A model generated the notes under the pieces. It was not told where the DNA came from. It searched no databases and saw only the letters and a list, made by a program, of their open reading frames with translations. Shown one piece after another: positions 1 to 9,837 of a stretch of 64,000 bases of DNA. The stretch covers positions 124,001 to 188,000 of the forward strand of contig JAFBJY010001442.1 of NCBI GenBank assembly GCA_016801885.1. The letters are read 5' to 3'. Each line of letters begins with the position of its first letter. Within the stretch, counting starts at the first letter, position 1. The position numbers were made by a program, and so were the translations under genes. The stretch is from Toxotes chatareus. Its lineage: Eukaryota; Chordata; Actinopteri; Toxotidae.

Positions 1-1599
1 TCATAGTTTCTCTCAGCAGGTGAAAGACGCCGAGAGAAGAAGGCGCATGGATGGAGTTTCTGGTCACCAGCTGCTCGCTGAGACAGAACTGCACCCACTC
101 CAACATCAGAAGCATCCACCTCCACAACGAACTGCCGCTCAATGTCCGGGAACTGGAGGATGGGTGCTGAGCTGAAACGGTTCTTCAGAGTCCGGAAAGC
201 AGAGTCTGCACCGTGGGACCAGGAAGGGACTCTTGGGGAGGTCAACATGGTGAGGGGAGCAGCAATGGAGCTATAGTTCCGGATGAAGCGTCGATAAAAG
301 TTTGCAAAACCCAGGAAACGCTGCAGTTGCTTACGGGTCTCAGGAACTGGCCAGGACTTTACCGCCTCCACCTTAGCAGGATCCATCTCCAAGCGTCCCT
401 CGGCCACAATGTAGCCAAGAAAGGCCACTGACTGGGTGTGGAACTCGCATTTCTCAGCCTTAACGAACAGCGAATTCTCCAGGAGGCGCTGCAACACAGT
501 CCTGACATGGTGAATGTGATCCTCAAGGCAGGTGGAAAAGATAAGAATGTCGTCTAAGTAGACAAACACATATTTATTGATCATGTCCCGGAGGACATCA
601 TTCACCAAGGCTTGGAAGGCGGCGGGGCATTGGTGAGACCGAATGGCATCACCAAATATTCATAATGTCCGTGGGGGTGTTGAAAGCAGTCTTCCACTCG
701 TCCCCCTCCCTGATGCGTACGAGGTGGTAGGCATTACGAAGGTCAAGCTTGGTGAAGATCTTGGCCCCTTGGAGTAGCTCATGGGCAGAGGAAATAAGTG
801 GTAGGGGGTACCGGTTCTTGATGGTGATGTCGTTGAGACCCCGGTAATCGATGCAAGGCGCGAGGGTCTTGTCTTTTTTGTCCACAAAAAAGAATCCTGC
901 CCCTGCAGGAGATGAGGACGGGCGTATGATTCCAGCAGCCAGAGAGTCATTAATATAGTTCTCCATGGCCTCCCGCTCTGGACCGGAAAGAGAGTAGAGA
1001 CGCCCCTTAGGAGGTGACGCGCCAGGCTTCAGATCAATACAACAGTCATAAGGGCGTGGGGGGGCAGCGAGGTAGCTTTGGCCTTACTGAACACTTCCCT
1101 GAGGTCGTGGTACTCAGTAGGGACTCTGGCCAGGTCCGGGCAGGTGCTGGGGAGCGTGGTCTGGCGAGGCCTCGATGCATCCCGAAGGCAGACCTGGTGG
1201 CAGAAACTGCTCCAGCTGAGGATAGTGGCTGTGGTCCAGTCGACATGCGGGTTGTGTTTACGGAGCCATGGGAAGCCCAGGATCAGAGGAATGTTGGATG
1301 AGGGCAGGAGAAGAAACTGGATGGTCTCATGATGGTTACCAGAAATCAGCATGTGAACAGGGGCAGTCTGGTGGGTAACCGTTCCCAGAAGATGACCATC
1401 CAGGGCCCTGGCAGGAATCGGTGGGTTGAGGGAATCCCCTCTAGCCCGAGTTGCATAGCCAAGCCCTCGTCCATAATATTGCCATCGGAACCAGAGTCAA
1501 TGAAGGTGGCCAGGGTGTGGGAGTCTTCAGAGAAAAGAAGCTGGACTTGAAAGAGGGGCGTTTAATCTGAGAGGAAGATTTCACTCCTGCATGACTCAC
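1..1599 (-). pseudogene. pol: gypsy pol: protease, reverse transcriptase, RNase H start
   Basis: Protease: an active-site D-S-G triplet is encoded near 1498-1480, and about 100 residues later the frame 1352-1029 carries the ILGFPWLRKHNP segment typical of the protease C-terminus. RT: frame 966-649 has the FFFVDKKDKTLAPCIDYRGLN-type fingers and LDLRNAYHL palm block; the catalytic YLDD is at 560-549 and is intact. RNase H: positions about 230-1 encode a segment containing VEVDASDVGVGAVLSQ with the expected acidic residue. RT is broken near 650-660, where the frame runs into a stop after FNTP; the sequence picks up in another frame with the MPFGLTNAP block. The enzyme would copy element RNA into DNA in cytoplasmic particles, but this copy is disrupted and truncated by the window edge. 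Confidence 0.85.
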
Positions 1600-2630
1600 C
1601 AGGACTTCCTCATTCACTGGGGAGCTCTGCCTTTTAACGGACAGAGAGAGATAAAATGTCCAGCTTTCCCGCAGTACATACAAAGGTTCCCCATCCGGCG
1701 ACGCTGGCGCTCCTCTGGTGTGAGTCTGTGTGCACCCAGTTGCATCGGTTCTGGGTCAGCAGAGACAGGTGTGGCAGGTGAGGCGGGACGAAGCGGATGG
1801 GGACTTCAGGTGGTGAGCTGCAGTGGAAAGTGCAGGATTCTGTCTCCTCTCTCTTCTCCGGGCCCTGACACGGAGGTCCAGTCGAGTGCTGAGCTCGATG
1901 AGTTCATCCAGTGTGGCAGGTAGAGGATAAGAAACCAGTTCGTCTTTGATATATTCTGCTAAACCATGCAGAAAGGCATCCCGGAGTGCAGCCAGGTTCC
2001 AGTCACTCTGACGGGCCTTGGTCCGAAGTCGATGGAGTAATCTGCCACAGACTGATTCCCCTGCCGTATGGAGAGTAGCTCAGAAGTGCCATCTGGACCC
2101 GTAGCTCCCAGCCCGAAGACCTTGCACAGCTCCTCCGAGAAGGCCTGGAAAGAAGCACAGGCAGGAGTCTGCCTCTCCCCACTCTGCAGTTCCCCAGAGG
2201 AGAGCTCTATCTGTCAGGTTGCTGATGACGTATGCCACCTTTGCTCCCTCAGTGGCAAATGTGTGTGGCTGTAGACTGAACAGCAGAGAACAGGAAGTCA
2301 GGAAGGGACGACAGAGCTTGGGATCCCCATTGTAGCGCTCTGGGGCCCCCAGCCGAGGTTCTGATATCATCCTTGGCAGAGTTGGAGCTGGAGCTGGAGC
2401 AGGAGCAGGAGGTGGAGGTGCTGGTGCAGAGACTGTGGCCGCTGAGAGAGAAAAAGTGGAGATCAGCTGTTGCAGTTGAGCTGTGAGGGTTGTGATGGCC
2501 CCGGCTTGGGCCTCCGCCGCTTGTCTGGCATAGGCAGCAGCCTGCTCCATTCGTTGCTCATGAAGCATGAGCACTCTCTCGATTCTTTCAAACCGATCCC
2601 GTGGTGACGGTGGTTCTGCTGGGTCCATGA
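1600..2630 (-). pseudogene. gag: gypsy gag with CCHC zinc knuckle, frameshifted
   Basis: The likely start is the ATG at 2630-2628 (MDPAEPPSPRDRF), about 16 bases inside the LTR boundary, rather than the longer upstream frame from 2811, which runs through the LTR. The N-terminal part has a coiled-coil-like stretch (ERIERVLMLHEQRMEQAAA) and a proline/alanine spacer, then a retrotransposon gag core (RLGAPERYNGDP). The frame breaks near 2180; the rest of the core (QGNQSVADYSIDF region) continues in another frame. A CX2CX4HX4C nucleic-acid-binding knuckle lies at 1682-1641. Gag would form the capsid and bind element RNA. No intact product is possible from this consensus. Confidence 0.8.
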
Positions 2631-2645
2631 CTGGCCAGATTGTAC

Positions 2646-3167
2646 TGTGACGGGTATAGTATGAACCCAAGTGCAGTACAAAACAGGCAATGAACTGATG
2701 ATCAGTTAATAGGTTTATTAACTGGCACACAAAACAGTTCACGGGCTGGGCAGAAGGCTTGGTCGAGGCAGGCAAAAGTTCAGTAACAGGGAGGCAGGCA
2801 GAATCAGGCAAACAGTCCAGAGAGAGACAGGCTGAGCTCGTGGTGAAACAGAAGGCAGAGGTAATTTACGGGGATCAGGAAAAACAGGCAGGTCGTAATC
2901 AGGCAGGGTCGGTGCACCACCGGGAAGACAGGCAGGTAAACGCTGGAAAGTCTTGCATGGCATAGAACAATCTGGCAGGGGTCCCGAGTGAGTGTGAGGC
3001 TGGAGAATATATACTGGTAGGTGAGCTGATTGGTGAGTGAGAGCAGGTGTGTGATTAGTGGGTGTGGTGTGAGCAGGGCAGTGGAAAAGTACTGAGTCCA
3101 TGGCTGGAGCAGAGTGTGAGCAGGGCAGTGGAAAATACTGAGTCCATGGCTGGAGCAGAGTGTGACA
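2646..3167 (-). repeat. gypsy 5' LTR
   Basis: On the minus strand the segment starts TGTCACACTCTGC and ends CCCGTCACA, i.e. TG...CA, directly before the presumed primer-binding/leader stretch and the gag ATG. A polyadenylation signal AATAAA lies at 2719-2714 (minus), in the R/U5 position. It contains a 46-47 bp tandem duplication (3068-3114 and 3115-3160). The second LTR is outside the window, so boundaries cannot be confirmed by comparison. Confidence 0.55.
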
Positions 3168-3644
3168 GGTAATCTATGGTGCGGAGCCGAGCCTCTACTT
3201 CCCTCAGTCTCGCCTCCAATGCTACAAAATGCTACATTTATTACACATACCATTATCGCTAAAGGAGGCAGAGGAGTAACTGAACATTTCACACACCGTG
3301 CAAGAGAGAGGAGAGACAGCAGGAGAAAGAGAAGCCATTGCTAACAGCTAAGCTAGTGGACCAAAGATAGAGTGATTAGATTAGAGTGTAGTTTTAAATC
3401 CAGAGGGACACGTGCACCACAGATGTTTAACTAAAGCAATATACGTGTACAGGAATTCAGAGATTGACCACAGAACACGGCAAAGTAAGAGCTGATTAAT
3501 AAGCTAGGATAACACTCGTAACACCACAGTGCAGAAGCAGCAAACAGGAAGTGACACAATACGTTACCACCACGTAACACGTAACATGCTGCTGACCTCA
3601 GTCAAGTCTGAGCTGAGCTGCAGTGATGCAATAAGAGTAAAAGC
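3168..3644. other. intergenic; possible ORF1 remnant interrupted by the gypsy LTR
   Basis: No gene is supported. Minus-strand codons at about 3255-3170 give a C-x2-C pair (CNKC) followed, after a small frame slip, by heptad-like LEARLREVEARLR. That resembles the N-terminus of some fish LINE ORF1 proteins, and the gypsy LTR begins immediately after it. The assignment is weak because the stretch is under 90 bases. Confidence 0.25.
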
Positions 3645-4203
3645 TGTCATGAGGCAGCTCGGCTGCCTCTGGGGTTTTTTCTGTTGTTTTTGTTTTCTCT
3701 CTCTTTCTCTTTGTGTTTATGTGTGTGCCTTTGGTGTGGGTGAGGTGCAGGTTGTGGATTTTGGGGCGGCTCCTCCCTACTCCCTACTCTCTGCTCTGGC
3801 TTAATGCACACACCTGTGAGCAATCAGGGCGCAATCAGTCAGCTCAACAACATAAGAGGCTCAATGTTCCTGTCCTCCCGTGCCAGATCGTTCCATCATC
3901 ATCTCCGTGGTGACTTGTTCTCTGTGCTCCTCGTGATTTACCCTTTTGTGGCTTTACTTACCCGATCTTTTGGATTTACTCACTCAGATTGAAACTAATC
4001 ATCGTGCTCTTTTTCCCCACAGTCTCCACTAGTCTCTCCTCTCCTGCCTCCACGTCGCCATTACTACCGACCCTGCCATGCTGCCCTGGAATCCCCCTCT
4101 CTCCTATCTTTTATTTTGTTTTTGGACCTTGTGAATAAACTGTTAAACACTGGTCACCTGTCTGCGTTTGGGTTCTGGCCTGATTCTTAGACTCAGCATT
4201 ACA
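3645..4203 (+). repeat. solo LTR, family A (copy 1)
   Basis: Begins TGTCATGAGGCAGCTC and ends GCATTACA. AATAAA lies about 70 bases before the end (near 4134) and the body is pyrimidine-rich. The start and overall layout match the element at 58029-58455 and the degraded one at 33796-34272, which is how the boundaries were set. No internal retroelement sequence follows, so it is a solo LTR. The flanks are AAAAGC before and AAAAGA after, only approximately a target-site duplication. Confidence 0.65.
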
Positions 4204-5229
4204 AAAAGAATCAACAGTGTCAGGAATTATATCAGATTAAAGAATCTTTGTTCACTCAAATGAAACTAGAATATTTATTATGTTATTATTTAGTGATAAA
4301 GTCTCCTTCTGTTTGTTTTAAAACCAGAGTGAACACATGGAAAACCTCCAACAGAAAAATTATTCAAATCACCCAGAAAAAAAATATATGTTGCTCTTTA
4401 GTTTTTTTTTCCAGTGATCTGATTGGTCAATATTTGGGCTGTTGACAGGTTTTGATCTGATCCTCTGAAGTTTATCTGTCTGAGGCCTCCTGTGAGCAGT
4501 GCTTTGGTGTGCAGGTGAGGGAAAGTTGGATTTGGAGAGAGAGACAAAGGGAAAAGGTGATTTGTTTTGTTAATAGAGGTATTTTCTGATTCCACAGATC
4601 TGTGCAGTCCTGTGAGTCTGTAGGCTGTTGGGCTATCTGGGTTATTTCCATATTGTAGAATAAAGGCTATCATTTGTACTTACCTGAGTGCTTTTATTCT
4701 TTCAGACCTGTTAGTTCTCAACACTTCCTGTCTTATCTAGGTTTAAATAAAGTTAATATTTGTTTGAATGCATGTCTGCTGCTCTTCCTTTTGATTTTTT
4801 TAGTTATTTGTGTCACCACTCAGTATCAGTGCTTCAGTTATAGCCAAGCTTTTGGGGAGTGGTGAAACAAATACTGTAGTTCTTTATACAACTGAAAATT
4901 TAGAGGAATTTATCAAGCAGGTTATCAAGCAGCTATCACTGGGAATGCCTGTCCTTAAAAACAGTTGAGTCTGGTCCAGTTAAAATGTGTTCAGTTGAAA
5001 CACTGGATTTTTCTGAAGATATAACAGCATCTCTTCACCTTGATTGTGAAGCCATCGTCTGTCACACAGTGGGTGAAATGCTGTGGAGCTGAGTATCGTG
5101 TTGGACTCTTTGTGTGCACTGGTACTGATGAAAACATGAACCATTGTTCAGCAAAATAACGTCAATCATTTTGCACAAAGTGTTTTTTTTGTTTTGATTG
5201 AGCATGAAACTTGTTTCCATGATCACTTC
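4204..5229. other. non-coding; block shared in inverted form with 42.5-43.5 kb and 25.7-25.9 kb
   Basis: No gene recognised. Positions 4480-4810 match the reverse complement of scattered parts of 42545-43510 (for example the segment around CATTCAAACAAATATT), and 4820-4975 matches the reverse complement of 25745-25900. This is therefore a dispersed or duplicated segment. Its nature (NLR-associated intron or flank, or unclassified repeat) cannot be settled from the sequence. Confidence 0.5.
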
Positions 5230-7480
5230 CATGCTTTCCAAGTGAGTGACACTACACAGAGTAGGTAGGGAATTGAGGAGCAGAACAGCTCTGCGAATGA
5301 AGGTTGTTCTTCTCCTCTGAGTCCTGCATGTGCTGTCCCCAGTGTCTGCTGCTCACACACAGTGTTCAGTGATCTAAGTGAAAGTCCAATGATTTAGGAG
5401 CAGACCTTGACTGTGCTCTGCAGACGGTTCCTGTTCTGAAGAGAGATGGAGAGCAACCAGCAGGTTATAGAGAATGTCATGACACTCTCTATGAAGGAGT
5501 GATAGAATGTCTTCAGAATGGTGCTGTTGACCCCAAAGGAGTTAAGTTTCCTCAGTAGGTACTGTTGCCGCTGGCATCTTCTGAGGATCTCCTCGGTGTT
5601 AGCAGTGAAAGTGAAGGAGTTGTCAAATATTGTTCCCAGATATCTGTACTCCTCCACTGTCTCTACTGGCTTCCTGTGGATTGTGCTGACAGATGTTGTA
5701 ACCAGCTCCCTCTGCTTCCTAGAGAAGGTCACCACCATCTCCTTTGTCTTCTCCACGTTCAGCTCCAGTGCAGAGTTGTCGCACCAGTCCACAAACTGCT
5801 GGAGTGCTGGGCCCAGGTGGTGAGAGCAGCCAGAGAGCAGGGACAGGAGAACTGTGTCATCAGCATATTTAACCAGATGACACTCTGGGTGGGTGGACCT
5901 GCAGTCATCGGTGTTACTGACCAGCACTCTCTGTGATCTGTTGGTCAGGAAGTTTATGACCCAGTGGATTAGTTTCTCCGGCAGGTGGAAACGGTGGTGT
6001 AGTTTCTCTGCAAGGATGTGTGGCTGCAGGGTGTTGAATGCAGAGGAGAAATCTGGAACAGCAGCTGCAGCACACCTCCCAGCTGCTCTGCACAGTGCCG
6101 GAAGACATGTCCACTGATATTGTCAGGACCAGGTGTCGTGATTGTTTTGGTCCTTTTCAGAGCTCTTAGTTTAAGTTGTTGGGGAGGGACGCTGGGCTGC
6201 TGCCTTCCACCTGGATGGTCCTGTGAGTGGTGTGTGTATTATTTACAGCAGCCATGTTCTTAATCCCCTGCCAAGCTGAGCGTAGATTTCCTTCGGTGAA
6301 TTTTGCCTCCACCTTAGTCTTATACTCTGTCTTGGCTTTTCTGATGGCAGCTTTCACCTCTCTGTTCACCTCCTTTTTTTCAGATTCAGTACCAGTGAAA
6401 AAGATTCTTTTCTTTTTGTTGAGGATTTCTTGGTTATCCAGGGTTTGTTGTTGGGGAAGATGGTGACCTGTTTGGAGGGAATGATATTGTCCACACAGAA
6501 AGAAATGTATGATGACACAGCATCTACTTGCTCCCTAATGTCACTGGTGGATGCCAGGATGTTGTCCCAGGCTGTGGTTTCAAAGCGTCCCTGCAGAGTG
6601 GCAATGCTGTCATTAGTCCATTGCTTGATGTTTTTGACTGTCCTCTCTATTCTCCTTATGACCAGGATGTAGGCTGGTGCCAACAGGATGGTGTGGTGGT
6701 CTGCAGAGCCCAGAGGAGGAAGAACAATAGACTTATAGGCATTGGGGATAGATCCATAACATTTATCCAGTGTTTTCTTTAGTCGAGTCGTGCAGGTGAT
6801 GTACTGCTGAAATCCTTTCAGGGATTTGTCAACTGTGCAGTGATTGAAGTCACCCAGTATGAATTTAGGAGAGTCTGGTGACATGAGTTCTAGTCTGTTT
6901 CCAGTGTCCTTTATGTGTTCAGCAGCTGCAGTTGCATTTGCTCTGGGATTAATGTAAACCAGGATGAAGAAGAGCTGGGGGAATTCCCTTGGAAGATAGA
7001 AGGAGCGAAGACAGACGGACAGAAGCTCAATGTCTGCATTGCACAGTTCCTCTCTGACGACGACCGTGGAGCACCAGCGTGTGTTTACATAGAAACACAC
7101 ACCTCCGCCATGTAGCTTCCGGTGCGTTCTGTGTCCCGGTCGAGTCGGATCCGGGGGCAAAGCCGTCGATGTGCAGCGTGTCATCACTGTCATTATTGCC
7201 AAGCCAAGTTTCTGTTAAAGCGAGCACTGATGCAGTTCTATATCCGTGCATGTAGTTAACATTGGCCTGCAGCTCGTCCACCTTGTTGCTCAAAGAGCGC
7301 ACATTCACCAGGATGATAGATGTGAGCGCACGACATCTGCATTTCTCCGTCATCAGTCTAGCTCTAATTCTACCCTTTTCTTCTCCCTCCTGGTTACCTT
7401 CTTTTTCGTGTTGTTTGTGGAGTCAAAGTCCCGTCAGATTTCCTCCAGTATTTCCAGCTTTACACATGAACTTGTACAAA
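5230..7480 (-). mobile_element. Rex1/Babar-like non-LTR retrotransposon, internally deleted
   Basis: Minus-strand frames give an apurinic-type endonuclease (7353-6370: VNVRSLSNKVDELQ, TETWL, then ILGDFNH and ADHH motifs), a linker (KAAIRKAKTEYKTKVEAKF, 6369-6170) and a reverse transcriptase (5927-5394) with the catalytic YADDTV and the WCDNSALELNVEKTKEM block. The RT is internally deleted: the fingers/palm part between GPDN and the SSAFN-type segment, and the PQG loop before YADD, are missing. A frameshift splits the endonuclease near 7100-7200. The C-terminal RRTTFIRRAV-like tail is readable to about 5240 in another frame. The family is inferred from similarity in layout to Rex1/Babar LINEs; the CR1/L2 superfamily is the safer call. 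Confidence 0.82.
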
Positions 7481-8019
7481 AATAAACACTTCTGTAGTGA
7501 TGAAGAAAAGTGTCCATGTAACATTTAGGGCTTGACCATGGTTCCTGGCCCCTAAACAGAGGAGGAGCAGAGAAAATGTGGGCCAATAGGAGCTGTTTTA
7601 GGGTACTGAGTAAAGTTGATAATTTTGAATGTGATTTCCAGAAATGTCATCTCTATATTGTTTCCAAACCTCTTTGCACTCAGCCCACCAGGGATGGCAG
7701 CTGAGATGTTCAGATAAACAGAAGTGAACCATGAAGCATGTGCTGGGTTAAACATCATCACTGGCTGACAGATGAAGTCCAGGGTAAGAAAGCTGAAAGC
7801 AGAGGAGGAACTAATTCAGAAAGTGTGATATTAAGTACTGAAGCTTAGTACTAAAGTAAAAGCACAAATATATAATATATTTTTTAAAGTAAAAGTACTG
7901 TGGGGCTGTGCCATATATATATATATTTTTTAATTACTTTATTGATCCCTCCTGGGGAAATTACTCTCTGCATTTTACCAAGGGGGGAGTTGTAAGTTTC
8001 AGCAGTGCATGTATCAGAC
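7481..8019. other. non-coding interval
   Basis: No gene supported. A 69-codon minus frame (7761-7552) has no recognisable motif. An (AT)n stretch lies at about 7913-7926, next to a TTTATTGATCCCTCCTGGGG motif that is common beside fish LINE tails. Confidence 0.4.
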
Positions 8020-8660
8020 CACATGCTTACAAAATGTCATCATGCTTCTCTGAAATCAGAGCCAGTGATTTGCAGGCTGCAGTCAGACCTCTACACAGCA
8101 CGATGCAGAAGGAGGGCCCTCCGCATCATGAAGGACTCCACCCATCCCGCACACAGTCTCTTTCAACCCCTCCCCTCAGGCAGGCGGCTGAGGAGCATCC
8201 GGAGCAGGACCACCAGACTCAGGAACAGCTTCTTCCCTAGAGCTGTAAGGTTGCTGAACTCCAGCCCTGCCCTGTAGACCTTGGTCCTTGATCCTTGTAT
8301 TTACTCTGTCAAATTTTCTCTTTTAACATTTTTCTGATCATTTTTCAAACTTCACTTTGATTTCTTTTAAATTATTCACTTCATTCTATTATCATTTTTA
8401 TTGTTCCTGTTATTTATGTATTTTATATTATTTTGCTATGTTGATTTTTAATCCTGCCTCCAGTGTTTTCTCATTGCAAAGCCTTGAGATTTATGATAGT
8501 GTTTCCTCAGTTCCTGTTTTTATTGGAAACTTAACTGTTTTTGTTGATGGATTTTGGGTGTGTGTGGAGGGACTAACACTGTGTACAGCACTTTGTGCTA
8601 CAATGTATTTGTATGAAAAGTGCTGTAGAAAATAACGTCTGATTGATTGAACTGACTGAA
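8020..8660 (+). mobile_element. 5'-truncated Rex1-like LINE (RT C-terminus and 3' UTR)
   Basis: Frame 8005-8277 encodes ALRIMKDSTHPAHSLFQPLP, followed by the SGRR..IRSRTTRLRNSFFPRAV tail that ends Rex1/Babar-type reverse transcriptases, then a stop. An AT-rich 3' UTR follows, ending in a TGATTGATTGA-type short repeat at about 8640-8655, as expected for target-primed reverse transcription with 5' truncation. It is opposite in strand to the LINE at 5.2-7.5 kb. Confidence 0.8.
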
Positions 8661-8851
8661 ATGAAGTGAAACTGAAGGAATAATTCTTATTCTGAGAGAG
8701 AAAAAAGTCACAATATGGAACAACAGCTATTTCAAATCTCATTTATTCATTCATTCAAGATGAATGGATTCAAGTTCTGGATGAAGATAAATCAGGTTCA
8801 GTTGTGGATTAAAGATCTAAGATCTACAACAGTAACAGAGAGTGAACTGAC

Positions 8852-9027
8852 CTCAGAGTCTCCAGTCTACAGTGTGGACTCTCCAGAGAACCACACAGCA
8901 GCTTCACTCCTGAATCCTGCAGCTTGTTGTTGACACTCAGGTCCAGGTGTCTCAGGTGGGAGGGTTGGACTTCAGAGCTGAGGCCAGAGAAGCACAGCTG
9001 ATCTCTGACAAACTGCAGGAACTCAAT
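8852..9027 (-). pseudogene. NLR leucine-rich-repeat exon (fish NLRC3/NLRP-like), frame-broken
   Basis: On the minus strand a TTATTCAG acceptor precedes an exon encoding LSSCSLSEISCASLASALKS and then, one frame over, RHLDLS and KLQDSGVKLLCGSLESPHC, ending at a GAG|GTCAGT donor. This is the single-repeat LRR exon of the large teleost FISNA-NACHT-LRR family. The same exon recurs on plus at 42149, 44064, 45803 and 46271. One C is missing in the run after AAGTCCAAC compared with the family pattern, which breaks the frame. There is no NACHT exon nearby, so it is an isolated exon. Confidence 0.8.
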
Positions 9028-9335
9028 CTGAATAAAGAATAAATCATGTGGATAAAAATCATTTCTAATCCAATCAGATATGTTCTAATCAATGAGCTTT
9101 CACTAACATGAGTAGAGGGACTTTGTCCTTCTCTTATTGTGGATCATCATAATGTCAGCCTTCTACACACATCATCCAAATGTCACCACAACATTCATAC
9201 AACTATTCATGTCAACACAGATTCATAACATGCTGCTGAGCTCAGTCAAGTCTGGAATTAGAAGATAAAGATCAAATCAGACATGTTGGACTAAAAACTG
9301 ACTTTGATTCACCACTGAAATGGATCAAAGTTGAC
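9028..9335 (-). other. NLR intron sequence, repeated at 57590-57838
   Basis: Follows the LRR exon on its 5' side. Positions 9085-9335 are nearly identical to 57590-57838 (both contain AATGAGCTTTCACTAACATG and onwards), and at 57.5 kb the block again sits beside an LRR exon remnant. It is therefore intron sequence co-duplicated with the NLR exon. Confidence 0.65.
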
Positions 9336-9424
9336 ATTTACTACACTTCATTTAGAAAACATTAGTCTGCTGACTGTGACAAATACGAGTGTGTGAGTTC
9401 TGAAAGTTTCATTGAAATCAACAA

Positions 9425-9640
9425 AAAAAGTGACTGAAATGAAGTGAAACTGAAGGAATAATTCTTAGTCTGAGATAAGAAAAGGTCACAATATGGAACA
9501 ACAACTATTTCAAATCTCATTCATTCATTCAAAATGAATGGATTCGACTTCTGGATGAAGATAAACCAGGTTCACTTGTGGATTAAAGATCTAAGATCTA
9601 CAACAGTAACAGTGAACTGACCTCAGAGTCTCCAGTCTAC
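9425..9640 (-). repeat. direct duplicate of 8643-8880 (NLR intron and exon end)
   Basis: The segment repeats the intron downstream of the LRR exon plus the last about 20 bases of the exon, including the donor GTCAGT. It stops at CCAGTCTAC (9640), where Ig V sequence begins. The two copies differ by a few indels and substitutions. Confidence 0.8.
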
Positions 9641-9809
9641 AAACTACTTATTCGTTATGCTTCCACTCGAGCATCAGGGATTCCAGCTCGTTTTACAGGC
9701 AGTGGATCAAACTCTGGCTTCACTCTGACCATCAGTGGAGTCCAGGCTGAAGATGCAGCAGTTTACTACTGTATGGGTGAATTCTATATCAACAGTAAGT
9801 ATTTGTTCA
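9641..9809 (+). pseudogene. truncated Ig light-chain V segment (V1)
   Basis: Encodes only the second half of a kappa-type V domain: end of FR2 (KLLIRYASTRASGIPARF), FR3 (GSGSNSGFTLTISGVQAEDA) and YYC, then a CDR3 stub. The leader, FR1, CDR1 and most of FR2 are absent, replaced by NLR exon sequence at the 9640 junction. The remaining frame is open and its RSS is intact. The missing conserved first cysteine and tryptophan make it non-functional. Confidence 0.88.
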
Positions 9810-9837
9810 CACAGTGAAAAAGTGTCGTACAAAAACC
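9810..9837 (+). other. V1 recombination signal sequence, 12-bp spacer
   Basis: Heptamer CACAGTG at 9810-9816, 12-base spacer, nonamer ACAAAAACC at 9829-9837. Both are at or near the RAG consensus. Confidence 0.9.

Larger units (their letters stand above)
1..3167 (-). mobile_element. Ty3/gypsy LTR retrotransposon, 5' portion, degenerate
   Basis: Read on the minus strand, the order is LTR (3167-2646), gag (from ATG at 2630), zinc knuckle, aspartic protease, reverse transcriptase and the start of RNase H, where the window ends. This gag-PR-RT-RH order is that of Ty3/gypsy elements. Integrase and the other LTR would lie outside the window at lower coordinates. The coding frame switches several times (near 2180 in gag, between zinc knuckle and protease, and near 650 in RT), so the copy cannot encode an intact polyprotein. 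The family (gypsy rather than copia or BEL) is inferred from domain order and the YLDD RT motif followed directly by RNase H. High confidence in class, lower on exact boundaries. Confidence 0.88.

Noticed and set aside
2080..2811. Gag starting at the upstream ATG (2811)
   Set aside because: That part lies within the LTR; the ATG at 2630 follows the LTR end and begins the gag-like sequence.
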